Counted from the stretch's first letter, positions 10,541-19,437 are shown. The stretch is 46,759 nucleotides of DNA from CAYPNP01 sp964412195 (GCA_964412195.1 CAYPNP010000031.1:1-46759), one strand, 5' to 3'. The notes: a model not told the origin generated them from the letters alone. Numbers and translations: made by a program.

Positions 10541-11581
10541 TTAGTCGCCGGAGAGGACCGCGCCCAATCCGCCCAGCACCGAGCCCTCTTCCTTGCGGCT
10601 GCCGCCGGCCTTGGGGGCGTGGGAGTAAATCCGGTCTGCCAGCCGGCTGAACGGCAGCGACTGGAGGTAGATCTTGCCCGGGCCGGTGAGGGTGGCGAAG
10701 AAGAGCCCCTCCCCGCCGAAGATGGCCGTCTTGACGCTGCCGGCGAACTGGATGTCGTAGGTGACGGACTCCTCCATCGCCACCAGGCAGCCGGTGTCGA
10801 CCCGGATCGTCTGGCCGGCGGCCAGCTCGCGCTTGACGATGGTGCCGCTGGCATGGACGAAGGCCTTGCCGTCGCCCGAGAGCCGCTGCAGGATGAAGCC
10901 CTCGCCGCCGAAGAAGCCGGCGCCGATGCGCTTGGTGAAGGCGATGCCCAGGGAGGTCCCGAAGGCGGCGCAGAGGAAGGAGTCCTTCTGGCAGATCAGC
11001 GTGCCGTTGTGGTCCTTCAGGTCCACGGCGATGATCTTGCCGGGATAGGGCGCGGCGAACGCCGCCGAGTGGCGGCCGGCGGCCCGGTTGGTGAACATGG
11101 TGATGAACAGGCTCTCGCCGGTGACGACCCGCTTGCCGGCGTCCAGCAGCTTCCCCATGAACCCTTTCTCCGGGCCGCTGCCGTCGGTGAAGCGGGTTTC
11201 CATCTGGATGCCGTCGGTCATGTACATCATGGCGCCCGCTTCGGCGATGACCGTCTCGTTCTGGTCGAGGATGATCTCCACGAACTGCATGTCGTCGCCG
11301 TAGATCTGGAAGTCCACCTCGTGGCAGCGCTGCCCGGCCGGGGCGTAGCTGGGCGGCGCCGCCGCCACCGGGGGCGGCTGGGGCGGGGCGGCCGCGGGGG
11401 CCAGCAGCCCGGCCAGTTCGGGCGTCTGTTCCAGGGACAGCCAGTTGGCCATCCCGTGCCGGTAAACGTAGGTCTGCCCGTTGATCTCGCCCTGGCGGTA
11501 TTTTTCCGCCAGCTGCTCGTCGGAGAACGGGCCCTGGGCCTGCCCCCCGATGGAGACGTACCAGATGCCGCCGTCGGTCAT
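10541..11581 (-). CDS. GYF_2 domain plus AIM24/TIGR00266 family protein
   Basis: Residues 1-60 of 346 form a GYF_2-type domain (WYVSIGGQAQGPFSDEQLAEKYRQGEI, then VYRHGMANW), a predicted protein-interaction module. After a Pro/Ala linker (about 62-85) comes an AIM24 domain rich in glycine and beta strands: AEAGAMMYMTDGIQMETRF, the GGEGFILQRLSGDGKAFVHASG strand pair, and GGEGLFFATLTGPGKIYLQSL. The family is related to yeast mitochondrial Aim24; its bacterial function is not settled. The ATG overlaps the S41 protease stop codon in ATGA, so the two genes form an operon. The end abuts the palindrome at 10340-10540. Confidence 0.9.
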   Translation of the reverse strand: MTDGGIWYVSIGGQAQGPFSDEQLAEKYRQGEINGQTYVYRHGMANWLSLEQTPELAGLLAPAAAPPQPPPVAAAPPSYAPAGQRCHEVDFQIYGDDMQFVEIILDQNETVIAEAGAMMYMTDGIQMETRFTDGSGPEKGFMGKLLDAGKRVVTGESLFITMFTNRAAGRHSAAFAAPYPGKIIAVDLKDHNGTLICQKDSFLCAAFGTSLGIAFTKRIGAGFFGGEGFILQRLSGDGKAFVHASGTIVKRELAAGQTIRVDTGCLVAMEESVTYDIQFAGSVKTAIFGGEGLFFATLTGPGKIYLQSLPFSRLADRIYSHAPKAGGSRKEEGSVLGGLGAVLSGD

Positions 11582-13212
11582 AGGCCTCCTTTTTCCTTCC
11601 GGACCTTGATGTTGGCCAGGATTTCCTTGGTTTTCACCAGCATGTTCCGCGCCTGGGGGATGACCTCCTCGGCCTTGGCGATCTGGTCGTCACCCTCGGC
11701 CCGGATCTTGAACCCGTCCAGGATGCCGAACACCCGGGTGAAAATCTCCGCCTTGATGCCGCGGCGGATGAAGTCGGCATTTTGGGTGAAGTCCTCCTCG
11801 CTGAAGGTGACCTTCATGCCGGTCAGGAATTCCCGGAAGTCCTTCAGCACCGCGTCGTTGACCTCAAACTGGCGGGCGGCGTCCTTCTGCTCGTCGGAGA
11901 ACCGGGGCACCGAGGCGATCTTGCCCTGCATCGCCACGTTGGCGAACTTGAAGAAGACGTCTTTCGAGTACAGCGTCAGCTCGAACCGGTTCAGGGTGCG
12001 GGCCTTGTACTCCACGTCGGGCTGGATGCCGCCGCCGCCGTAAACCTTGCGGTGGCTGAGGGTGTACTTCACCTCGTCCTCCGGGACCTTCACGTTCTTG
12101 CGGAGGCGCGGGTTGTAGTAATCGTAGATGGAGCCGTTGTACGGGCGCTGGAGGCAGCGGCCGCTGGGGGCGTAGTACTTGCCGGTGGTCAGGGCCAGGC
12201 CGGAGCCGTCGCTGAGCCGGTAGACCGACTGGACCAGGCCCTTGCCGAAGCTGCGCTCACCGACGATGAGGCCGCGGTCGTTGTCCTGGATGGCACCGGC
12301 GACGATCTCGGAGGCGCTGGCCGAACTGCTGTTGATCAGGACCACCAGCGGCACGGTCAGGTTCCCGCTCTCGCGCGTGGAGTACCGCTGCTCGTCCTTG
12401 CTGTCCCGGCCGCGGGTGGTGACCACCGGCGCGCCCTGGGGCAGGAATTCCTCGGAGACCTTGATCGCCTGGGTCAGGTAGCCGCCGGGATTGTCCCGGA
12501 GGTCGATGATGAGCCCCTCCAGGGAGTCGACGTTGAGGCGGTCCATGGCCTCCACCAGCTCCTTGTGGGTCGTTTCCGAGAAGTGCTCGATCTTGATGTA
12601 CCCGATGGCCGGGCGGATGCGGTAGGAGTAGTTGATGGTCAGCTTGGGGATCTCGTCCCGCGTCACGTCGATCTCGAGGGGATCGGCCTCGCCGGGGCGG
12701 AGCACGGTGATGTGCACCTGGGTGCCCTTCGCGCCCTTGAGGTGGTCGATGACGTCGTCCGTGTCCCAGTCGTCGATGGATTCCCCGTTGACCTTGAAGA
12801 TCACGTCGCCGGCCTGGAGGCCCACCTTGGCGGCGGGCGTGCCGGGGAAGGGCGGCTCGATGATGACGATGCGGCCGCTCCCGCGGGTGAGCGCCCGGAT
12901 GCGGATGCCCAGGCCGAAGTAGCGCCCGCTGTTGTCTTCCTCCAGTTCCTTGTAGTCCTTGGGGGAGAAGAAGGAGCTGTGGGGGTCCATCCCACGCAGC
13001 ATCTCGCGGATCGAGTTGTAGATCAGCTCGGCATCGTTGGGGATGTCAGCGGCGTTTTTCTGGATGGTGCTGAGCACCAGGGCGTACTTGCGGTACAGGG
13101 TATCTTTCTCGTCCTGGCCGGCGTCCGCGCTGACCTTGCGGCCCACCAGCCCCCCGATGAGGGACGTGGCCACCAGGAACAGCATCGCGAACAAGGTAAA
13201 GTGTTTCTTCAT
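11578..13212 (-). CDS. S41 family C-terminal processing peptidase
   Basis: The 544-residue product has a signal or anchor helix at residues 5-22, a PDZ domain at about 95-185 (FGLGIRIRALTRGSGRIVI, then GLQAGDVIFKVNGESI) and the S41 catalytic core. By alignment with E. coli Prc the nucleophile is Ser299 in SASASE and the general base is Lys324 in FGKG, 25 residues apart as in that family. LIIDLRDNPGG precedes them. It should cut exported proteins near their C-termini. The start is ATG 13212, which has GGGAGA seven bases upstream; a longer ORF exists but lacks a site. An extended -10 promoter lies directly upstream. It is co-transcribed with the AIM24 gene. Confidence 0.93.
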   Translation of the reverse strand: MKKHFTLFAMLFLVATSLIGGLVGRKVSADAGQDEKDTLYRKYALVLSTIQKNAADIPNDAELIYNSIREMLRGMDPHSSFFSPKDYKELEEDNSGRYFGLGIRIRALTRGSGRIVIIEPPFPGTPAAKVGLQAGDVIFKVNGESIDDWDTDDVIDHLKGAKGTQVHITVLRPGEADPLEIDVTRDEIPKLTINYSYRIRPAIGYIKIEHFSETTHKELVEAMDRLNVDSLEGLIIDLRDNPGGYLTQAIKVSEEFLPQGAPVVTTRGRDSKDEQRYSTRESGNLTVPLVVLINSSSASASEIVAGAIQDNDRGLIVGERSFGKGLVQSVYRLSDGSGLALTTGKYYAPSGRCLQRPYNGSIYDYYNPRLRKNVKVPEDEVKYTLSHRKVYGGGGIQPDVEYKARTLNRFELTLYSKDVFFKFANVAMQGKIASVPRFSDEQKDAARQFEVNDAVLKDFREFLTGMKVTFSEEDFTQNADFIRRGIKAEIFTRVFGILDGFKIRAEGDDQIAKAEEVIPQARNMLVKTKEILANIKVRKEKGGL

Positions 13213-13239
13213 ATCGTCTCCCGCGGCGCAATCGCGCTC

Positions 13240-13248
13240 ACTATACCA
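13240..13248 (-). promoter_or_regulatory. Extended -10 promoter of the S41 protease gene
   Basis: The minus strand reads TGGTATAGT. Transcription would begin near 13233, giving a leader of about 20 nt that contains the ribosome binding site. No clear -35 element is seen. Confidence 0.45.
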
Positions 13249-13269
13249 CAAGTAAGATGCCCGAAGAGA

Positions 13270-13580
13270 GGGAAATGTCCGCCCTCAATCGTGCTCTTGC
13301 TCGTAATCGTAATCGTGCTCGTACTCGTGCTCGTAATCGGACTTCGGACCTCGGAAATCGGATTTCGGACCTAGAGACTGAATCCTGGTTGAAAACCTTG
13401 AACACGGATCCACACGGATCACATCGGATCCACACGGATTCAAACCCAGATCGGGGATCCATCCGCGAAAATCTGTGCGAATCCGTGTTCATCCGCGTTC
13501 AGGGTTGCCTCTGCGAATGCTGAGTGTATATGACTGATTCGATTATGATTACGATTACGAGCACGAGCACGACAGGGGGG
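13270..13580. repeat. Composite inverted repeat between S41 protease and histidine kinase
   Basis: The 375-bp gap 13213-13587 is nearly all repeats. Units of the type cgtgctcgtaatcgtaatcg occupy about 13284-13336, and their mirror image (gattacgattacgagcacga) lies at about 13543-13571. Between them are tcggacctcggaaatcggat units (13338-13375) and cacggatccacacggatcac units (13403-13440) with an inverted counterpart at about 13459-13501. The same words recur around the heptose kinase gene (38996-40312). No gene is supported here. Confidence 0.8.
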
Positions 13581-13587
13581 AGGGGGG

Positions 13588-15282
13588 TTACTCTTGCTGC
13601 CAGACGGGGATGCTGAAGAAAAAGGTCGAGCCCTGGCCGAACTTGCTGCGCACGCCGATGGCGCCGCCGTGCCCTTCCACCATCTTCTTGCAGATGTACA
13701 GGCCCAGGCCGGTGCCACGGATGTGCTTCGTCTTCTCGTTGTGGATCCGGTGGTATTTCTGGAAGAGGTTGCCCACCTGCTCGGGAGCGATGCCGATCCC
13801 CTGGTCCCGCACCCGGATCTCGACGAATTTCCGCTTCTTCAGCGCGCTGACCACGATCTCCCCGCCTGCCGGTGAGTATTTCATGGCGTTGGAGATCAGG
13901 TTGTCGAGGATCTCGAACAGCTTGTCGTAATCCGCCCGCATCGGCGGCAGGCCGGCCTCGTACTCGAAGTGCAGGGTGTGCTTGGGCAGCTTCCGGGCGC
14001 CGAACTTCTCCGCCAGGGTGGAGAAGGAGATGCAGTCGAAGGCGTACTTCATCTCCCCCGACTCGATCCGGGTGATCTTCAGGAGCCCGTCGGCCAGCCG
14101 CCGCAGGTGCCCGATCTGCTCGAAGATCGAGTTCAGGTACTCCCGCCGGGTGTCGCTGCCCATGTCTGGCTGGAGCAGCAGGAGCTCGGAGTAGGCGTGG
14201 ATCACGGTCAGGGGCGAGCGGAAGTCGTGCGAGACGATGCTGATCAGCTCGTTCTTGGTCCGGTCCAATTCCTCCAGTTTCTTCTTGCTGTCCGAAATCT
14301 CGCGGAAGAGCTGGAAGTTCTCCATGGCGATGAAGAACTGGTCCCGGATGGTCTCCATCACGCGGTGGTTGTTGGCCTCCTCGAAGAAGTACGGCGCCGC
14401 GCTCTCGACGTAGAGGTGCCCCACCGTCTTGCCGCCGGTTTCCAGCGGCAGCAGGCAGCGGTCGCGGGAGTTCTCGGCCACGAACGGCGCCTTCCCCCGG
14501 GCCGGCGGCCCGCCGTTCACGAAGGCCAGCGGCGGCGGCAGGAAGCCGGGCTTGTGCCAGGTATTGAAGTTGCCGGCGAACTCCCCGTCCGTCCGCACCA
14601 CGAGCTGGGCGTAGGACAAGCCCAGGCGCTCGGCCAGGCGGTCGAGCGCCCGCTGGAAGTTGTCGATCTCGGCCAACGAGGAGGACAGGATGCCGCTGAC
14701 CTCGTTGATGATCTGGAGCTGCAGCGTCCGCTCCCGGGTCTCCTCGAACACCCGCGAGCGCTGGATGGCGGCGGTGGCCTGGTCGGCGAATTTCTCGAAA
14801 ACCCGCAGGTCGTCCTCGGAAAAGGCCCCCTTCCATGGCCGGTCGGCGAACTCGCGGCGGGAGGTGTTGATCACCCCGACGAGGCGGGCCGGATCGCTGT
14901 GGCGGTCCACCAACGGGACGCACATCAGCGTGCGGATCGGCGGGAGACGCTTATCCGACGACGGCTTGAAATCGGGATCTCGTGCGGTGTCGGCCACGCG
15001 GACCCCCTGCAGAGTGGAAACCACCCGGCCGATGATGCCTTCGTGGGCGGAAAAGACCACGGCCGACTCCTGCGACGACCAGGACTTCCAGCCGGTCAGG
15101 GTCCGGACGTTGTGGGTCCGCTCGTCATACAACATGACCGAGACGGCGTCGGCCTCGAGCAGGCGGGCGGTGTTTTCGGCGATGCTCTCCAGGAGGGGCT
15201 TGAGCTCGGACCGGGCGTTGATCTCCCGGTTGATCTCGCAGATCACCTCGAACAGCCGCGTGGCCTGGGACCGGTCCGGCAT
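13588..15282 (-). CDS. Soluble sensor histidine kinase with two GAF domains
   Basis: The protein has 564 residues and no membrane segment, so it senses a cytoplasmic signal. A GAF domain covers about 25-175 (LLEADAVSVMLYDERTHNVR, then MCVPLVDR) and a second, more divergent one about 190-325. A short coiled linker (EISDSKKKLEELDRTKNEL) leads to the HisKA domain with the phospho-acceptor His352 in SIVSHDFRSPL. The HATPase domain has the N box LDNLISNAMKYS, the G1 box RDQGIGIA and the G2 region RGTGLGLYICKKMVE. No response regulator is encoded nearby. Its start is only 13 nt after the cytidine deaminase stop, so it is probably the last gene of the nucleoside-salvage operon. The ligand is unknown. 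Confidence 0.93.
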   Translation of the reverse strand: MPDRSQATRLFEVICEINREINARSELKPLLESIAENTARLLEADAVSVMLYDERTHNVRTLTGWKSWSSQESAVVFSAHEGIIGRVVSTLQGVRVADTARDPDFKPSSDKRLPPIRTLMCVPLVDRHSDPARLVGVINTSRREFADRPWKGAFSEDDLRVFEKFADQATAAIQRSRVFEETRERTLQLQIINEVSGILSSSLAEIDNFQRALDRLAERLGLSYAQLVVRTDGEFAGNFNTWHKPGFLPPPLAFVNGGPPARGKAPFVAENSRDRCLLPLETGGKTVGHLYVESAAPYFFEEANNHRVMETIRDQFFIAMENFQLFREISDSKKKLEELDRTKNELISIVSHDFRSPLTVIHAYSELLLLQPDMGSDTRREYLNSIFEQIGHLRRLADGLLKITRIESGEMKYAFDCISFSTLAEKFGARKLPKHTLHFEYEAGLPPMRADYDKLFEILDNLISNAMKYSPAGGEIVVSALKKRKFVEIRVRDQGIGIAPEQVGNLFQKYHRIHNEKTKHIRGTGLGLYICKKMVEGHGGAIGVRSKFGQGSTFFFSIPVWQQE

Positions 15283-15295
15283 GGCCGGGTGCCTC

Positions 15296-15682
15296 CTACA
15301 GCAGCTTGGCGTCGAACGGGTAGGGGAGGAGGTCCTTCATCTTGAATTCCGCCTCCTTCCCTTTCAGGTTGGCCATGTGGACAGGGATGTTGCCGCAGAA
15401 CTCCCAGATGATCTGGCGGCAGGCGCCGCAGGGCGGCGTCAGCTCGTCGGTGTCGGCCACCACCCAGAGCTCGGCGAATTTTTTCTCACCCTCGCTCACG
15501 GCCTTGAAGATGGCCACCCGCTCGGCGCAGATGGTCAGCCCGTAGGAGGCGTTCTCCACGTTGCAGCCGGTGTAGACCTTGCCCGACTTGCCCAGCAGGG
15601 ACGCGCCGACCTTGAACTTGGAGAACGGCGCGTGGGCCTTCTTCCGGGCTTCCACGGCCTTGTCGTACAGAAGTTCGCTCAT
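15296..15682 (-). CDS. cdd: Cytidine deaminase
   Basis: A 128-residue protein of the short, tetrameric cytidine deaminase type, which converts cytidine and deoxycytidine to uridine and deoxyuridine. The zinc site is complete: Cys52-Ala-Glu54 (the catalytic glutamate) and Cys85-Gly-Ala-Cys88 in PPCGACRQ. Also typical are AHAPFSKFKVGA and GCNVENASYG, which bind the nucleoside. The ATG overlaps the stop of the purine nucleoside phosphorylase gene (ATGA), indicating coupling. With the upstream transporter and phosphorylases it completes a pathway for taking up and breaking down nucleosides. Confidence 0.96.
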   Translation of the reverse strand: MSELLYDKAVEARKKAHAPFSKFKVGASLLGKSGKVYTGCNVENASYGLTICAERVAIFKAVSEGEKKFAELWVVADTDELTPPCGACRQIIWEFCGNIPVHMANLKGKEAEFKMKDLLPYPFDAKLL

Positions 15683-16500
15683 GGCTTCCACCTCCGGATG
15701 ATCTCGTCCAGCAGCCGGGTGAACTGGTCCTTGACCCGCTCGGTGGTGTCCAGGACTTCCTTGTGCGTCAGCGGCTGGTCGAGGATGCCGGCCGCCATGT
15801 TGGTGACGCAGCTGATCCCCAGCACCCGCATGCCCATCTGGTTGGCGGCGATCACCTCGGGCACGGTGGACATGCCCACCGCGTCGGCGCCCCAGCCGCG
15901 GAACATCCGGATCTCGGCGGGGGTCTCGTACGACGGCCCGGACACCCCGAGGTAGATGCCCTCCCGGACGGCGATGCCCAGGTCGCCGGCGGCGGCGCGG
16001 GCCAGGGCGCGCAGCTCCGGGTGGTAGGCGTAGCTCATGTCGGGGAAGCGGGGGCCGAACTCCTCGGCCAAGCGGCCGCGCAGCGGGTTGAAGCCCATGA
16101 AGTTGAGATGGTCCCGGATGACCATCAGGTCGCCCGGCCGGAAGTCCGGGTTGATCCCGCCGGCGGCGTTGGTGACGATGAGCGTCCGGGCGCCCAGGCC
16201 GTGCAGGAGCCGGGCCGGGAAGATCACCGCATCGGGGTCGTGCCCCTCGTAATAGTGTACGCGGCCCTGCAGGAGCACCGCCGGCTTCCCGTGCAGCCGA
16301 CCGGCCACCAGCACGCCGGCATGCCCGGCCACGGAGCTGGCCGGGAAGTGGGGGATCTCTTTGTAGGGGATGCGCACCGCGTCCTGCAGGGTGTCGGCGT
16401 ACCCGCCCAGGCCGGAGCCCAGGATCACACCCAGCGGGCAGGGCGTCGGGCACTTCCCTTCCAGCTGCTGGCGGACGAACTCGCTGATCTGATCGAACAT
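15679..16500 (-). CDS. punA: Purine nucleoside phosphorylase (trimeric PNP family)
   Basis: This 273-residue enzyme cleaves purine nucleosides with phosphate to the base and ribose-1-phosphate. Family signatures are GVILGSGLGGYAD (phosphate-binding), FPASSVAGHAG, LQGRVHYYEG, TLIVTNAAGGIN and the GVSGPSYETPAEIRMFRGWGADAVGMSTVPE block with the base-contacting Glu and Met. Its length fits the trimeric inosine/guanosine type rather than hexameric DeoD. The gene lies 71 nt after the transporter gene and overlaps cdd by 4 nt. GGAGGTAAC precedes its ATG. Confidence 0.95.
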   Translation of the reverse strand: MFDQISEFVRQQLEGKCPTPCPLGVILGSGLGGYADTLQDAVRIPYKEIPHFPASSVAGHAGVLVAGRLHGKPAVLLQGRVHYYEGHDPDAVIFPARLLHGLGARTLIVTNAAGGINPDFRPGDLMVIRDHLNFMGFNPLRGRLAEEFGPRFPDMSYAYHPELRALARAAAGDLGIAVREGIYLGVSGPSYETPAEIRMFRGWGADAVGMSTVPEVIAANQMGMRVLGISCVTNMAAGILDQPLTHKEVLDTTERVKDQFTRLLDEIIRRWKP

Positions 16501-16571
16501 CGTTACCTCCTGAAAGATCGGTGCGGGCCGGACAACCCGGCGGCGCCGGGAAGCCCCCGCCCGCGGTTTGC

Positions 16572-17843
16572 CTAGATCAGGATCCCGGCGATGCAGGCCG
16601 TCAGGAAGTTAGCCAGCGTGCCGGCCAGCACCGCCCGGAAGCCCAGCTTGGCCAGGTCGTGGCGCCGGCTGGGCGCCAGCGCGCCGATGCCGCCGATCTG
16701 GATCCCGATGGAGGAGAAATTGGCGAAGCCGCAGAGCGCGAACGTCGCAATGGTGAACGAACGCGGGTCCAGGGTGTCCTTCAGGGCGCCCAGGCCGCTA
16801 TAGGCGATGAACTCGTTGAGCACCAGCCGGGTGCCCAGCAGGTTCCCCACGCTGGCGCAGTCCTTCCACGCCACGCCCATCATCCAGGCCACCGGGCTGA
16901 AGACCCAGCCGAAGATCCGCTGCATGCTCAGCGGTTCTCCGAAGAAGGGAATCAGCCCCAGCAGGCCGTTGAGCAGGTAGATCAGGGCGATGAAGGAGAT
17001 CAGCATGGCGGCGACGTTCAGGGCCAGGTGCAGCCCCTCGCCGGTGCCCCGGGAGGCGGCGTCGATGATGTTGACGTCGGTCTTCTCGACGTGGAGGTGG
17101 ACCTTGCCCATGGTCTCCGGCTGCCCGGTCTCGGGCACCAGCATCTTGGCCATCATGATGGTACCGGGCGCGGTCATGATCACCGCCGTGAGCAGGTGCT
17201 CGGCCTTGGCGCCGAAGGCGATGTACGCGGCCATGATGCCGCCGGAGATGTGGGCCATGCCCGACACCATGACGCAGAACAGCTCCGACTCGGTCATCTT
17301 CGCCAGGAAAGGGCGGATGGTCAGGGGCGCCTCGGTCTGGCCCATGAAGATCGAGGCGGCCACGTTCAGCGACTCGGCCCCGCTCGCGCCCATGACGTAA
17401 GTCATCACCACGGCGAAGGCCCGCACGATCAGCTGCATCACCCCCAGGTAGTACAGGATCGCGAACAGCGCCGCCACGAAGATGATGGTGGGCAGCACCT
17501 GCAGGGCGAAGATGCTCACGGAGGTCATCAGGGGATGGTCGGCCGCCAGCGGGTGGCCGACCACGGATTCCAGGAACTTGATCATGGCGGCCCGGGAACC
17601 CAGCGGCCCGAACAGGAAGGTGGACCCGTACTGGGAATAGGACAGCAGCTGGTTGATGGCGTCGCCCAGCGCCTTGAACAGGCGGATGCCCGGATTCCAC
17701 TTCAGCACGAGGAAGGCGAAGCTGATCTGCAGGCCGAAGCCCCAGGCCACGGTCTTCCACCGGATGGCCTTGCGGTTGGACGAGAGCAGGTAGACCACCA
17801 GCGGGATGACGATCAGGCCCACCAATCCGGCGAAACGTTGCAT
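16572..17843 (-). CDS. Concentrative nucleoside transporter (CNT/NupC family)
   Basis: A polytopic inner-membrane protein of 423 residues that should import nucleosides with Na+ or H+. The CNT signatures are present: GFGLQISFAFLVL, ASIFMGQTEAPLTIRPF (the substrate and cation site in the first re-entrant hairpin) and NEFIAYSGL with CGFANFSSIGIQIGG. The start is placed at ATG 17843 since GGGAGG lies six bases upstream; an ORF extension to 17876 lacks a site and runs into a repeat (ccacggatgaacacggattg, 17880-17899). It stands between thymidine phosphorylase and purine nucleoside phosphorylase genes, which fixes the likely substrates as nucleosides. Confidence 0.94.
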   Translation of the reverse strand: MQRFAGLVGLIVIPLVVYLLSSNRKAIRWKTVAWGFGLQISFAFLVLKWNPGIRLFKALGDAINQLLSYSQYGSTFLFGPLGSRAAMIKFLESVVGHPLAADHPLMTSVSIFALQVLPTIIFVAALFAILYYLGVMQLIVRAFAVVMTYVMGASGAESLNVAASIFMGQTEAPLTIRPFLAKMTESELFCVMVSGMAHISGGIMAAYIAFGAKAEHLLTAVIMTAPGTIMMAKMLVPETGQPETMGKVHLHVEKTDVNIIDAASRGTGEGLHLALNVAAMLISFIALIYLLNGLLGLIPFFGEPLSMQRIFGWVFSPVAWMMGVAWKDCASVGNLLGTRLVLNEFIAYSGLGALKDTLDPRSFTIATFALCGFANFSSIGIQIGGIGALAPSRRHDLAKLGFRAVLAGTLANFLTACIAGILI

Positions 17844-18013
17844 GCGGAACCTCCCGAACTTGGCGAATAAATCCAATTAAACCACGGATGAACACGGATT
17901 GGCACGGAATTTTTTGGAGGTAGCCAGGCTCGGGCCGCCGGGGCGGTTCCGGACCATCCATCCGTGCGGTTCCGGTCTCCTGCGGGGAAATCCGCCGCCG
18001 GAAGGGGAGCGCC

Positions 18014-19330
18014 TCAGCCGATGCGCTCCCGCAGCAGGGGGGCGGGCTCCGGCGCGGCGTCCCCGATCTCGTAGGCCGAGGCCACCTTCTCCGACGCCGC
18101 GCCCAGACGCGTTTCGTCGTTGTAGAGGATCTCCGCCAGCGGGTCGCCGGCAGCCACCCGGTCGCCGATCTTGGCCAGCAGGCGGGCGCCCACCGCCGGG
18201 TCCACGGCGTCCTCTTTCTTCATCCGGCCGCCGCCCAGCAGGACCACGGCGGTCCCCACCTTCCCGGCGTCCAGCGCCGTGACGACGCCGGCCGCCGGCG
18301 CCGCGACCACCCGCCGGCCGGCGGCGGCCGGGAGGCGGGCGGGGTCGTCCACCACCCGCGGGTCGCCGCCCTGGAACTCGATGCAGCGGGCGAACCGCTC
18401 CAGCGCCCGGCCGGAGGCGATCTGCTCCCGCGCCAGGAGGCGGGCACCCGCCAGGTCCGGCGCGAAGCCGGCCAACAGGATCATCTCGGCGGCCAGCTCC
18501 ACGGAGAGCGCCTCGAGGTCGGCCGGCCCCTCGCCGCGCAGGGTGGCGATGGACTCGGCCACCTCCACCGCGTTGCCCACCCAGCGGCCCAGCGGCTGGT
18601 CCATGCCGGTGATCAGGGCGACCACCCGCTTGCCCATGCGGCGGCCGGTGGCGACCATGTTGGCGGCCAGGCGGCGAGAATCCTCCAGGCTCTTCATGAA
18701 GGCGCCGCGGCCCGTCTTGACGTCCAGCACGAGGCCGTCGATCCCCTCGGCCAGCTTCTTGCTCATGATGCTGGCGGTGATCAGCGGGATGGACTCCACC
18801 GTGGCGGTGACGTCCCGCAGGGCGTACAGCTTCTTGTCGGCGGGCGCGATCCGCTCGGTCTGGCCGATCATGCAGAAGCCGACTTCGGCCACGCCGCGGC
18901 GGAACCGCTCCACGGTCATGCTGACGGAGAATCCCGGGATCGCCTCCAGCTTGTCCAGGGTGCCGCCGGTGTGGCCCAGCCCCCGGCCGCTGACCATGGG
19001 CACGCGGACGCCCGCCGCGGCGGCCACCGGCGCCAGGATCAGCGAGGTCTTGTCGCCGACCCCGCCCGTGCTGTGCTTGTCCACCTTGGGCCCGGCGATG
19101 TCGGAGAGGTCCAGCACGTCGCCGGAACGCAGCATCGACTCGGTCAGGGCGGCGGTCTCGGCGTCGTCCAGGCCGTTGAGGAAGACGGCCATGAGCAGCG
19201 CGCTCATCTGGTAGTCCGGGACGTCGCCGCGGGTGTAGGCGTCCACCGCCGCGGCGATCTCGGCGGCCGTCAGCACGCCCTTGTCTCTCTTTTTGCGAAG
19301 GATTTCCGGGAAGGTGGCGGTACCGTCCAT
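18014..19330 (-). CDS. deoA: Thymidine / pyrimidine-nucleoside phosphorylase
   Basis: The 438-residue enzyme splits thymidine or other pyrimidine nucleosides with phosphate. The family motifs are complete: KHSTGGVGDKTSL (phosphate binding), SGRGLGHTGGTLDKLE, and IMSKKLAEGIDGLVLDVKTGRGAFM; the C-terminal domain carries AAAGRRVVAAPAAGVVTALDAGKVG and ends after the barrel-sandwich region. Motifs alone do not separate thymidine-specific from broader enzymes. ATG 19330 is chosen over 19348 because AGGGGAG lies five bases before it. It is the first gene of the nucleoside-salvage operon and sits just downstream of the rpsU terminator and a 19-bp palindrome. Confidence 0.95.
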   Translation of the reverse strand: MDGTATFPEILRKKRDKGVLTAAEIAAAVDAYTRGDVPDYQMSALLMAVFLNGLDDAETAALTESMLRSGDVLDLSDIAGPKVDKHSTGGVGDKTSLILAPVAAAAGVRVPMVSGRGLGHTGGTLDKLEAIPGFSVSMTVERFRRGVAEVGFCMIGQTERIAPADKKLYALRDVTATVESIPLITASIMSKKLAEGIDGLVLDVKTGRGAFMKSLEDSRRLAANMVATGRRMGKRVVALITGMDQPLGRWVGNAVEVAESIATLRGEGPADLEALSVELAAEMILLAGFAPDLAGARLLAREQIASGRALERFARCIEFQGGDPRVVDDPARLPAAAGRRVVAAPAAGVVTALDAGKVGTAVVLLGGGRMKKEDAVDPAVGARLLAKIGDRVAAGDPLAEILYNDETRLGAASEKVASAYEIGDAAPEPAPLLRERIG

Positions 19331-19353
19331 GACGACTCCCCTGCCCATCGTGG

Positions 19354-19400
19354 CGTTTTTATTTCCGGCCGGGCGCGGGGACCGGCCGGAAATAAAAACG
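19354..19400. repeat. Perfect 19-bp inverted repeat in the deoA leader
   Basis: Arms 19354-19372 (cgtttttatttccggccgg) and 19382-19400 are exact mirror images around nine bases. It lies between the rpsU terminator and the deoA start, 24 bp upstream of the ATG. On the minus strand the T run is in the 5' arm and the A run in the 3' arm, so it is not an ordinary terminator for rpsU. It could be an operator or a leader hairpin that masks or exposes the deoA start region. Confidence 0.75.
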
Positions 19401-19425
19401 GCTATCAGGGGATGTGCTGATAGCC
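19392..19425 (-). terminator. Rho-independent terminator of rpsU
   Basis: On the minus strand, 13 nt after the rpsU stop codon, an 8-bp stem GGCTATCA/TGATAGCC (19418-19425 with 19400-19407) with a 10-nt loop is followed by GTTTTTAT. The T run is also the first part of the perfect palindrome beside it. Confidence 0.75.
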
Positions 19426-19437
19426 GGTGGGGGGATC

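Noticed and set aside
8503..12043. Long open frames opposite the DUF4388, AIM24 and S41 genes
   Set aside because: Compositionally biased shadows without family features, while the genes on the other strand have clear domains.
15296..16453. A 385-residue fusion protein covering cdd and the purine phosphorylase region
   Set aside because: The first two thirds are an out-of-frame reading of the phosphorylase gene; cytidine deaminase begins at 15682.
19354..19400. 19-bp palindrome as an intrinsic terminator for rpsU
   Set aside because: The T run lies in the 5' arm on the minus strand; the smaller hairpin beside it is the proper terminator.
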